Source of the DNA: Erythrophleum ivorense
Taxonomy: Eukaryota; Streptophyta; Magnoliopsida; Fabales; Fabaceae
Direction: 5' to 3'
Assembly (NCBI GenBank): GCA_026724425.1
Contig: JAIUCV010000083.1
Coordinates: 4,946,001 to 5,010,000, forward strand
DNA length: 64,000 nucleotides
Part shown: piece by piece, positions 14,501-27,400 of the stretch
Position numbering within the stretch: the first letter of the stretch is position 1
How the letters are laid out: every line of letters starts with the position of its first letter
Program-made: the position numbers and the translations under genes
The notes under the pieces: generated by a model
Seen by the model: the letters and a program-made list of their open reading frames with translations, nothing else
Database searches by the model: none
What the model was told of the DNA's origin: nothing

Positions 14501-15630
14501 GTAGAACCTAATGCATGTTTGGCTAAGTATGGGTCCGTCTTGATCATTACATACACTACAAGTATGTTCCTACATTGTGTGGAGGCATAAAGCTACGATT
14601 AGGACTCCTTACTAGTAATGTTTCTCTCAGGATGGTAGCTTTGATGTTCCTCTCAAGGAATGAGAATCATGTCACACATGTTGCTCCTCATAGTCCCGTG
14701 GAGAACCTAATGCATGTTTTGCTAAGTATGGGTCCGTCTTGATCATTACATACACTACAAGTATGTTTCTACATTGTGTGGAGGCATAGAGCTACGATTG
14801 GGACTCCTTACTAATTATGTTTCTCTCAGGACGGTAGCTTTGAAGTTCCTCTCAAGGAATGAGAATCATGTCACACATGTTGATCCTCATAGTCCCGTGT
14901 AGAACCAAATGCATGTTTGGCTAACTATGGGTCCGTCTTGATCATTACATACACTACAAGTATGTTTCTACATTGTGTGGAGACATAGAGCTACGATTGG
15001 GACTCCTTACTAGTAATGTTTCTCTCAGGATGGTAGCTTTGAAGTTCCTCTCAAGGAATGAGAATCATGTCACACATGTTACTCCTCATAGTCCCGTGGA
15101 GAACCTAATGCATGTTTGGCTAACTATGGGTCCGTCTTGATCATTACATACACTACAAGTATGTTTCTACATTGTGTGGAGGCATAGAGCTACGATTGGG
15201 ACTCCTTACTACTTATGTTTCTCTCAGGATGGTAGCTTTGAAGTTCCTCTCAAGGAATGAGAATCATGTCACACATGTTGCTCCTCATAGTCCCGTGTAG
15301 AACCTAATGCATGTTTGGCTACCTATGGGTCCGTCTTGATCATTACATACACTACAAGTATGTTCCTACATTGTGTGGAGGCATAGAGCTACGATTGGGA
15401 CTCCTTACTAGTAATGTTTCTCTCAGGATGGTAGCTTTGATGTTCCTCTCAAGGAATGAGAATCATGTCACACATGTTGCTCCTCATAGTCCCGTGTAGA
15501 ACCTAATGCATGTTTGGCTAAGTATGGGTCCGTCTTGATCATTACATACTCTACAAGTATGTTCCTACATTGTGTGGAGGCATAGAGCTACGATTGGGAC
15601 TCTTTACTACTTATGTTTCTCTCAGGATGG
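7690..15630. repeat. Tandem 20-monomer higher-order repeat (offset 3979 bp)
   Basis: About 7690-11650 recurs at about 11669-15629 with offset 3979 bp (20 monomers, one of 198 bp). Linked markers agree: cccatggagaacctaatcca at ~7732 and ~11711, ggctacctatggg at 8945 and 12924 and again at 11332 and 15311, and tactctacaag near 11569 and 15548. Just outside, the copies disagree (ggtagctttgatgttcctctc against ggcagctttgatgttcctcac). This unit overlaps the 12-monomer unit, so the higher-order repeats are nested. Confidence 0.75.
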
Positions 15631-18459
15631 TAGCTTTGAAGTTCCTCTCAAGGAATGAGAATCATGTCACACATGTTGCTCCTCATAGTCCCGTGTAGAA
15701 CCTAATGAATGTTTGGCTAACTATGGGTCCGTCTTGATCATTACATACACAACAAGTATGTTTCTACATTGTGTTGAGGCATAGAGCTACGATTGGGAAT
15801 CCTTACTAGTAATGTTTCTCTCAGGATGGTAGCTTTGAAGTTCCTCTCAAGGAATGAGAATCATGTCACACATGTTGCTCCTCATAGTCCCGTGGAGAAC
15901 CTAATGCATGTTTGGCTAACTACGGGTCCGTCTTGATCATTCCATACAGTACAATATGTTTCTACATTGTTTGGAAGCATAGAGCTACGATTTGGACTCC
16001 TTACTACTTATGTTTCTCTCAGGATGGCAGCTTTGATGTTCCTCACAAGGAATGAGAATCATGTCACACATGTTGCTCCTCATAGTCCCATGGAGAACCT
16101 AATCCATGTTTGGCTAACTATGGGTCCGTCTTGATCATTACATACACTACAAGTATGTTTCTACATTGTGTGGAGGCATAGAGCTACGATTGGGACTCCT
16201 TACTACTTATGTTTCTCTCAGGATGGTAACTTTAATGTTCCTCTCAAGGAATGAGAATCATGTCACAAATTTTGCTCCTCATAGTCCCGTGGAGAACCTA
16301 ATCCATGTTTGGCTAAGTATGGGTCCGTCTTGATCATTACATACACTACAAGTATGTTTCTACATTGTGTGGAGGCATAGAGCTACGATTGGGACTCCTT
16401 ACTACTTATGTTTCTCTCAGGATGGTAGCTTTGAAGTTCCTCTCAAGGAATGAGAATCATGTCACACATGTTGCTCCTCATAGTCCCGTGTAGAACCTAA
16501 TGCATGTTTGGCTAACTATGGGTCCGTCTTGATCATTACATACACTACAAGTATGTTCCTACATTGTGTGGAGGCATAGAGCTACGATTGGGACTCCTTA
16601 CTAGTAATGTTTCTCTCAGGATGGTAGCTTTGATGTTCCTCTCAAGGAATGAGAATTATGTCACACATGTTGCTCCTCATAGTCCCGTGTAGAACCTAAT
16701 GCATGTTTGGCTAACTATGGGTCCGTCTTGATCATTCCATACACTACAAGTATGTTTCTACATTGTGTGGAGGCATAGAGCTACGATTTGGACTCCTTAC
16801 TACTTATGTTTCTCGCAGGATGGTAGCTTTGAAGTTCCTCTCAAGGAATGAGAATCATGTCACACATGTTACTCCTCATAGTCCCGTGGAGAACCTAATG
16901 CATGTTTGGCTAAGTATGGGTCCGTCTTGATCATTACATACACTACAAGTATGTTTCTACATTGTGTGGAGGCATAGAGCTACGATTGGGACTCCTTACT
17001 ACTTAAGTTTCTCTCAGGATGGTAGCTTTGATGTTCCTCTCAAGGAATGAGGATCATGTCACACATGTTGCTCCTCATAGTCCCGTGGAGAACCTAATGC
17101 ATGTTTGGCTAACTATGGATCCGTCTTGATCATTACATACACTACAAGTATGTTTCTACATTGTGTGGAGGCATAGAGCTACGATTGGGACTCCTTACTA
17201 CTTATGTTTCTCTCAGGATGGTAGCTTTGATGTTCCTCTCAAGGAATGAGAATCATGTCACACATGTTGCTCCTCATAGTCCCGTGTAGAACCTAATGCA
17301 TGTTTGGCTAAGTATGGGTCCGTCTTGATCATTACATACACTACAAGTATGTTCCTACATTGTGTGGAGGCATAGAGCTACGATTGGGACTCCTTACTAG
17401 TAATGTTTCTCTCAGGATGGTAGCTTTGATGTTCCTCTCAAGGAATGAGAATCATGTCACACATGTTGCTCCTCATAGTCCCGTGGAGAACCTAATGCAT
17501 GTTTGGCTAAGTATGGGTCCGTCTTGATCATTACATACACTACAAGTATGTTTCTACAATGTGTGGAGGCATAGAGCTACGATTGGGACTCCTTACTACT
17601 TATGTTTCTCTCAGGATGGTAGCTTTGATGTTCCTCTCAAGGAATGAGAATCATGTCACACATGTTGCTCCTCATAGTCCCGTGGAGAACCTAATGCATG
17701 TTTTGCTAAGTATGGGTCCGTCTTGATCATTACATACACTACAAGTATGTTTCTACATTGTGTGGAGGCATAGAGCTACGATTGGGACTCCTTACTACTT
17801 ATGTTTCTCTCAGGATGGTAGCTTTGATGTTCCTCTCAAGGAATGAGAATCATGTCACACATGTTGCTCCTCATAGTCCCGTGTAGAACCTAATGCATGT
17901 TTGGCTAAGTATGGGTCCGTCTTGATCATTACATACACTACAAGTATGTTCCTACATTGTGTGGAGGCATAGAGCTACGATTGGGACTCCTTACTAGTAA
18001 TGTTTCTCTCAGGATGGTAGCTTTGATGTTCCTCTCAAGGAATGAGAATCATGTCACACATGTTGCTCCTCATAGTCCCGTGTAGAACCTAATGCATGTT
18101 TGGCTAAGTATGGGTCCGTCTTGATCATTACATACACTACAAGTATGTTACTACATTGTGTGGAGGCATAGAGCTACGATTGGGACTCCTTACTAGTAAT
18201 GTTTCTCTCAGGATGGTAGCTTTGATGTTCCTCTCAAGGAATGAGAATCATGTCACACATGTTGCTCCTCATAGTCCCGTGGAGAACCTAATGCATGTTT
18301 TGCTAAGTATGGGTCCGTCTTGATCATTACATACACTACAAGTATGTTTCTACATTGTGTGGAGGCATAGAGCTACGATTGGGACTCCTTACTAATTATG
18401 TTTCTCTCAGGACGGTAGCTTTGAAGTTCCTCTCAAGGAATGAGAATCATGTCACACAT

Positions 18460-21400
18460 GTTGATCCTCATAGTCCCGTGTAGAACCAAATGCATGTTTG
18501 GCTAACTATGGGTCCGTCTTGATCATTACATACACTACAAGTATGTTTCTACATTGTGTGGAGGCATAGAGCTACGATTGGGACTCCTTACTAGTAATGT
18601 TTCTCTCAGGATGGTAGCTTTGAAGTTCCTCTCAAGGAATGAGAATCATGTCACACATGTTACTCCTCATAGTCCCGTGGAGAACCTAATGCATGTTTGG
18701 CTAACTATGGGTCTGTCTTGATCATTACATACACTACAAGTATGTTCCTACATTGTGTGGAGGCATAGAGCTACGATTGGGACTCCTTACTAGTAATGTT
18801 TCTCTCAGGATGGTAGCTTTGATGTTCCTCTCAAGGAATGAGAATCATGTCACACATGTTGATCCTCATAGTCCCGTGTAGAACCAAATGCATGTTTGGC
18901 TAACTATGGGTCCGTCTTGATCATTACATACACTACAAGTATGTTTCTACATTGTGTGGAGGCATAGAGCTACGATTGGGACTCCTTACTACTTATGTTT
19001 CTCTCAGGATGGTAGCTTTGAAGTTCCTCTCAAGGAATGAGAATCATGTCACACATGTTGCTCCTCATAGTCCCGTGTAGAACCTAATGCATGTTTGGCT
19101 ACCTATGGGTCCGTCTTGATCATTACATACACTACAAGTATGTTCCTACATTGTGTGGAGGCATAGAGCTACGATTGGGACTCCTTACTAGTAATGTTTC
19201 TCTCAGGATGGTAGCTTTGATGTTCCTCTCAAGGAATGAGAATCATGTCACACATGTTGCTCCTCATAGTCCCGTGGAGAAACTAATGCATGTTTTGCTA
19301 ACTATGGGTCCGTCTTGATCATTACATACACTACAAGTATATTTCTACATTGTGTGGAGGCATAGAGCTACGATTGTGACTCCTTACTAGTAATGTTTCT
19401 CTCAGGAAGGTAGCTTTGAAGTTCCTCTCAAGGAATGAGAATCATGTCACACATGTTGCTCCTCATAGTCCCGTGTAGAACCTAATGCATGTTTGGCTAA
19501 CTATGGGTCCGTCTTGATCATTACATACACTACAAGTATGTTTGTACATTGTGTGGAGGCATAGAGCTACGATTTGGACTCCTTACTACTTATGTTTCTC
19601 TCAGGATGGTAGCTTTGATGTTCCTCTCAAGGAATGAGAATCATGTCACACATGTTGCTCCTCATAGTCCTGTGTAGAACCTAATGCATGTTTGGCTAAC
19701 TATGGGTCCGTCTTGATCATTCCATACACTACAAGTATGTTTCTACATTGTGTGGGGGCATAGAGCTACGATTTGGACTCCTTACTACTTATGTTTCTCG
19801 CAGGATGGTAGCTTTGAAGTTCCTCTCAAGGAATGAGAATCATGTCACACATGTTACTCCTCATAGTCCCGTGGAGAACCTAATGCATGTTTGGCTAAGT
19901 ATGGGTCCGTCTTGATCATTACATACACTACAAATATGTTTCTACATTGTGTGGAGGCATAGAGCTACGATTGGGACTCCTTACTACTTAAGTTTCTCTC
20001 AGGATGGTAGCTTTGATGTTCCTCTCAAGGAATGAGGATCATGTCACACATGTTGCTCCTCATAGTCCCGTGGAGAACCTAATGCATGTTTGGCTAACTA
20101 TGGATCCGTCTTGATCATTACATACACTACAAGTATGTTTCTACATTGTGTGGAGGCATAGAGCTACGATTGGGACTCCTTACTACTTATGTTTCTCTCA
20201 GGATGGTAGCTTTGATGTTCCTCTCAAGGAATGAGAATCATGTCACACATGTTGATCCTCATAGTCCCGTGTAGAACCAAATGCATGTTTGGCTAACTAT
20301 GGGTCCGTCTTGATCATTACATACACTACAAGTATGTTTCTACATTGTGTGGAGGCATAGAGCTACGATTGGGACTCCTTACTAGTAATGTTTCTCTCAG
20401 GATGGTAGCTTTGAAGTTCCTCTCAAGGAATGAGAATCATGTCACACATGTTACTCCTCATAGTCCCGTGGAGAACCTAATGCATGTTTGGCTAACTATG
20501 GGTCTGTCTTGATCATTACATACACTACAAGTATGTTCCTACATTGTGTGGAGGCATAGAGCTACGATTGGGACTCCTTACTAGTAATGTTTCTCTCAGG
20601 ATGGTAGCTTTGATGTTCCTCTCAAGGAATGAGAATCATGTCACACATGTTGATCCTCATAGTCCCGTGTAGAACCAAATGCATGTTTGGCTAACTATGG
20701 GTCCGTCTTGATCATTACATACACTACAAGTATGTTTCTACATTGTGTGGAGGCATAGAGCTACGATTGGGACTCCTTACTACTTATGTTTCTCTCAGGA
20801 TGGTAGCTTTGAAGTTCCTCTCAAGGAATGAGAATCATGTCACACATGTTGCTCCTCATAGTCCCGTGTAGAACCTAATGCATGTTTGGCTACCTATGGG
20901 TCCGTCTTGATCATTACATACACTACAAGTATGTTCCTACATTGTGTGGAGGCATAGAGCTACGATTGGGACTCCTTACTAGTAATGTTTCTCTCAGGAT
21001 GGTAGCTTTGATGTTCCTCTCAAGGAATGAGAATCATGTCACACATGTTGCTCCTCATAGTCCCGTGGAGAAACTAATGCATGTTTTGCTAACTATGGGT
21101 CCGTCTTGATCATTACATACACTACAAGTATATTTCTACATTGTGTGGAGGCATAGAGCTACGATTGTGACTCCTTACTAGTAATGTTTCTCTCAGGAAG
21201 GTAGCTTTGAAGTTCCTCTCAAGGAATGAGAATCATGTCACACATGTTGCTCCTCATAGTCCCGTGTAGAACCTAATGCATGTTTGGCTAACTATGGGTC
21301 CGTCTTGATCATTACATACACTACAAGTATGTTTGTACATTGTGTGGAGGCATAGAGCTACGATTTGGACTCCTTACTACTTATGTTTCTCTCAGGATGG

Positions 21401-22045
21401 TAGCTTTGATGTTCCTCTCAAGGAATGAGAATCATGTCACACATGTTGCTCCTCATAGTCCTGTGTAGAACCTAATGCATGTTTGGCTAACTATGGGTCC
21501 GTCTTGATCATTCCATACACTACAAGTATGTTTCTACATTGTGTGGGGGCATAGAGCTACGATTTGGACTCCTTACTACTTATGTTTCTCGCAGGATGGT
21601 AGCTTTGAAGTTCCTCTCAAGGAATGAGAATCATGTCACACATGTTACTCCTCATAGTCCCGTGGAGAACCTAATGCATGTTTGGCTAAGTATGGGTCCG
21701 TCTTGATCATTACATACACTACAAATATGTTTCTACATTGTGTGGAGGCATAGAGCTACGATTGGGACTCCTTACTACTTAAGTTTCTCTCAGGATGGTA
21801 GCTTTGATGTTCCTCTCAAGGAATGAGGATCATGTCACACATGTTGCTCCTCATAGTCCCGTGGAGAACCTAATGCATGTTTGGCTAACTATGGATCCGT
21901 CTTGATCATTACATACACTACAAGTATGTTTCTACATTGTGTGGAGGCATAGAGCTACGATTGGGACTCCTTACTACTTATGTTTCTCTCAGGATGGTAG
22001 CTTTGATGTTCCTCTCAAGGAATGAGAATCATGTCACACATGTTG
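18460..22045. repeat. Tandem 9-monomer higher-order repeat (offset 1791 bp)
   Basis: Rare variants recur at an offset of exactly 9 x 199 bp: gtctgtcttgatc at ~18713 and ~20504, ggctacctatggg at 19091 and 20882, tgtgtgggggcatag at ~19750 and ~21541, and acaaatatg at ~19931 and ~21722. I noticed no difference over most of the two units, which points to a recent duplication. Edges are approximate. Confidence 0.75.
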
Positions 22046-24499
22046 CTCCTCATAGTCCCGTGTAGAACCTAATGCATGTTTGGCTAAGTATGGGTCCGTC
22101 TTGATCATTACATACACTACAAGTATGTTCCTACATTGTGTGGAGGCATAGAGCTACGATTGGGACTCCTTACTAGTAATGTTTCTCTCAGGATGGTAGC
22201 TTTGATGTTCCTCTCAAGGAATGAGAATCATGTCACACATGTTGCTCCTCATAGTCCCGTGGAGAACCTAATGCATGTTTTGCTAAGTATGGGTCCGTCT
22301 TGATCATTACATACACTACAAGTATGTTTCTACATTGTGTGGAGGCATAGAGCTACGATTGGGACTCCTTACTAATTATGTTTCTCTCAGGACTGTAGCT
22401 TTGAAGTTCCTCTCAAGGAATGAGAATCATGTCACACATGTTGATCCTCATAGTCCCGTGTAGAACCAAATGCATGTTTGGCTAAATATGGGTCCGTCTT
22501 GATCATTACATACACTACAAGTATGTTTCTACATTGTGTGGAGGCATAGAGCTACGATTGGGACTCCTTACAAGTAATGTTTCTCTCAGGATGGTAGCTT
22601 TGAAGTTCCTCTCAAGGAATGAGAATCATGTCACACATGTTACTCCTCATAGTCCCGTGGAGAACCTAATGCATGTTTGGCTAACTATGGGTCCGTCTTG
22701 ATCATTACATACACTACAAGTATGTTTCTACATTGTGTGGAGGCATAGAGCTACGATTGGGACTCCTTACTACTTATGTTTCTCTCAGGATGGTAGCTTT
22801 GAAGTTCCTCTCAAGGAATGAGAATCATGTCACACATGTTGCTCCTCATAGTCCCGTGTAGAACCTAATGCATGTTTGGCTAACTATGGATCCGTCTTGA
22901 TCATTACATACACTACAAGTATGTTCCTACATTGTGTGGAGGCATAGAGCTACGATTGGGACTCCTTACTAGTAATGTTTCTCTCAGGATGGTAGCTTTG
23001 ATGTTCCTCTCAAGGAATGAGAATCATGTCACACATGTTGCTCCTCATAGTCCCGTGGAGAAACTAATGCATGTTTTGCTAAGTATGGGTCCGTCTTGAT
23101 CATTACATACACTACAAGTATGTTTCTACATTGTGTGGAGGCATAGAGCTACGATTGGGACTCCTTAATACTTATGTTTCTCTCAGGATGGTAGCTTTGA
23201 AGTTCCTCTCAAGGAATGAGAATAATGTCACACATGTTGCTCATCATAGTCCCGTGTAGAACCTAATGCATGTTTTGCTAACTATGGGTCCGTCTTGATC
23301 ATTACATACACTACAAGTATATTTCTACATTGTGTGGAGGCATAGAGCTACGATTGTGACTCCTTACTAGTAATGTTTCTCTCAGGATGGTAGCTTTGAA
23401 GTTCCTCTCAAGGAATGAGAATCATGTCACACATGTTGCTCCTCATAGTCCCGTGTAGAACCTAATGCATGTTTGGCTACCTATGGGTCCGTCTTGATCA
23501 TTACATACACTACAAGTATGTTCCTACATTGTGTGGAGGTATAGAGCTACGATTGGGACTCCTTACTAGTAATGTTTCTCTCAGGATGGTAGCTTTGATG
23601 TTCCTCTCAAGGAATAAGAATCATGTCACACATGTTGCTCCTCATAGTCCCGTGTAGAACCTAATGAATGTTTGGCTAACTATGGGTCCGTCTTGATCAT
23701 TACATACACTACAAGTATGTTTCTACATTGTGTTGAGGCATAGAGCTACGATTGGGAATCCTTACTAGTAATGTTTCTCTCAGGATGGTAGCTTTGAAGT
23801 TCCTCTCAAGGAATGAGAATCATGTCACACATGTTGCTCCTCATAGTCCCGTGGAGAACCTAATGCATGTTTGGCTAACTACGGGTCCGTCTTGATCATT
23901 CCATACAATACAATATGTTTCTACATTGTTTGGAAGCATAGAGCTACGATTTGGACTCCTTACTACTTATGTTTCTCTCAGTATGGTAGCTTTGATGTTC
24001 CTCACAAGGAATGATAATCATGTCACACATGTTGCTCCTCATAGTCCCATGGAGAACCTAATCCATGTTTGGCTAACTATGGGTCCGTCTTGATCATTAC
24101 ATACACTACAAGTATGTTTCTACATTGTGTGGAGGCATAGAGCTACGATTGGGACTCCTTACTACTTATGTTTCTCTCAGGATGGTAGCTTTAATGTTCC
24201 TCTCAAGGAATGAGAATCATGTCACACATTTTGCTCCTCATAGTCCCGTGGAGAACCTAATCCATGTTTGGCTAAGTATGGGTCCGTCTTGATCATTACA
24301 TACACTACAAGTATGTTTCTACATTGTGTGGAGGCATAGAGCTACGATTGGGACTCCTTACTTTTTATGTTTCTCTCAGGATGGTAGCTTTGATGTTCCT
24401 CTCAAGGAATGAGAATCATGTCACACATGTTGCTCCTCATAGTCCCGTGGAGAACCTAATGCATGTTTGGCTAAGTATGGGTCCGTCTTGATCATTACA

Positions 24500-27400
24500 T
24501 ACACTACAAGTATGTTCCTACATTGTGTGGAGGTATAGAGCTACGATTGGGACTCCTTACTACTTACGTTTCTCTCAGGATGGTAGCTTTGAAGTTCCTC
24601 TCAAGGAATGAGAATCATGTCACACATGTTGCTCCTCATAGTCCCGTGTAGAACCTAATGCATGTTTGGCTAACTATGGGTCCGTCTTGATCATTACATA
24701 CACTACAAGTATGTTCCTACATTGTGTGGAGGCATAGAGCTACGATTGGGAGTCCTTACTAGTAATGTTTCTCTCAGGATGGTAGCTTTGATGTTCCTCT
24801 CAAGGAATGAGAATCATGTCACACATGTTGCTCCTCATAGTCCCGTGTAGAACCTAATGCATGTTTGGCTAACTATGGGTCCGTCTTGATCATTCCATAC
24901 ACTACAAGTATGTTTCTACATTGTGTGGAGGCATAGAGCTACGATTTGGACTCCTTACTACTTATGTTTCTCGCAGGATGGTAGCTTTGAAGTTCCTCTC
25001 AAGGAATGAGAATCATGTCACACATGTTACTCCTCATAGTCCCGTGGAGAACCTAATGCATGTTTGGCTAAGTATGGGTCCGTCTTGATCATTACATACA
25101 CTACAAGTATGTTTCTGCATTGTGTGGAGGCATAGAGCTACGATTGGGACTCCTTACTACTTAAGTTTCTCTCAGGATGGTAGCTTTGATGTTCCTCTCA
25201 AGGAATGAGGATCATGTCACACATGTTGCTCCTCATAGTCCCGTGGAGAACCTAATGCATGTTTGGCTAACTATGGATCCGTCTTGATCATTACATACAC
25301 TACAAGTATGTTTCTACATTGTGTGGAGGCATAGAGCTACGATTGGGACTCCTTACTAGTAATGTTTCTCTCAGGATGGTAGCTTTGATGTTCCTCTCAA
25401 GGAATGAGAATCATGTCACACATGTTGCTCCTCATAGTCCCGTGTAGAACCTAATGCATGTTTGGCTAAGTATGGGTCCGTCTTGATCATTACATACACT
25501 ACAAGTATGTTCCTACATTGTGTGGAGGCATAGAGCTACGATTGGGACTCCTTACTAGTAATGTTTCTCTCAGGATGGTAGCTTTGATGTTCCTCTCAAG
25601 GAATGAGAATCATGTCACACATGTTGCTCCTCATAGTCCTGTGGAGAACCTAATGCATGTTTTGCTAAGTATGGGTCCGTCTTGATCATTACATACACTA
25701 CAAGTATGTTTCTACATTGTGTGGAGGCATAGAGCTACGATTGGGACTCCTTACTAATTATGTTTCTCTCAGGACGGTAGCTTTGAAGTTCCTCTCAAGG
25801 AATGAGAATCATGTCACACATGTTGATCCTCATAGTCCCGTGTAGAACCAAATGCATGTTTGGCTAACTATGGGTCCGTCTTGATCATTACATACACTAC
25901 AAGTATGTTTCTACATTGTGTGGAGGCATAGAGCTACGATTGGGACTCCTTACTAGTAATGTTTCTCTCAGGATGGTAGCTTTGAAGTTCCTCTCAAGGA
26001 ATGAGAATCATGTCACACATGTTACTCCTCATAGTCCCGTGGAGAACCTAATGCATGTTTGGCTAACTATGGGTCCGTCTTGATTATTACATACACTACA
26101 AGTATGTTTCTACATTGTGTGGAGGCATAGAGCTACGATTGGGACTCCTTACTACTTATGTTTCTCTCAGGATGGTAGCTTTGAAGTTCCTCTCAAGGAA
26201 TGAGAATCATGTCACACATGTTGCTCCTCATAGTCCCGTGTAGAACCTAATGCATGTTTGGCTACCTATGGGTCCGTCTTGATCATTACATACACTACAA
26301 GTATGTTCCTACATTGTGTGGAGGCATAGAGCTACGATTGTGACTCCTTACTAGTAATGTTTCTCTCAGGATGGTAGCTTTGATGTTCCTCTCAAGGAAT
26401 GAGAATCATGTCACACATGTTGCTCCTCATAGTCCCGTGTAGAACCTAATGCATGTTTGGCTAACTATGGGTCCGTCTTGATCATTCCATACACTACAAG
26501 TATGTTTCTACATTGTGTGGAGGCATAGAGCTACGATTTGGACTCCTTACTACTTATGTTTCTCGCAGGATGGTAGCTTTGAAGTTCCTCTCAAGGAATG
26601 AGAATCATGTCACACATGTTACTCCTCATAGTCCCGTGGAGAACCTAATGCATGTTTGGCTAAGTATGGGTCCGTCTTGATCATTACATACACTACAAGT
26701 ATGTTTCTGCATTGTGTGGAGGCATAGAGCTACGATTGGGACTCCTTACTACTTAAGTTTCTCTCAGGATGGTAGCTTTGATGTTCCTCTCAAGGAATGA
26801 GGATCATGTCACACATGTTGCTCCTCATAGTCCCGTGGAGAACCTAATGCATGTTTGGCTAAGTATGGGTCCGTCTTGATCATTACATACACTACAAGTA
26901 TGTTTCTGCATTGTGTGGAGGCATAGAGCTACGATTGGGACTCCTTACTACTTAAGTTTCTCTCAGGATGGTAGCTTTGATGTTCCTCTCAAGGAATGAG
27001 GATCATGTCACACATGTTGCTCCTCATAGTCCCGTGGAGAACCTAATGCATGTTTGGCTAACTATGGATCCGTCTTGATCATTACATACACTACAAGTAT
27101 GTTTCTACATTGTGTGGAGGCATAGAGCTACGATTGGGACTCCTTACTAGTAATGTTTCTCTCAGGATGGTAGCTTTGATGTTCCTCTCAAGGAATGAGA
27201 ATCATGTCACACATGTTGCTCCTCATAGTCCCGTGTAGAACCTAATGCATGTTTGGCTAAGTATGGGTCCGTCTTGATCATTACATACACTACAAGTATG
27301 TTCCTACATTGTGTGGAGGCATAGAGCTACGATTGGGACTCCTTACTAGTAATGTTTCTCTCAGGATGGTAGCTTTGATGTTCCTCTCAAGGAATGAGAA

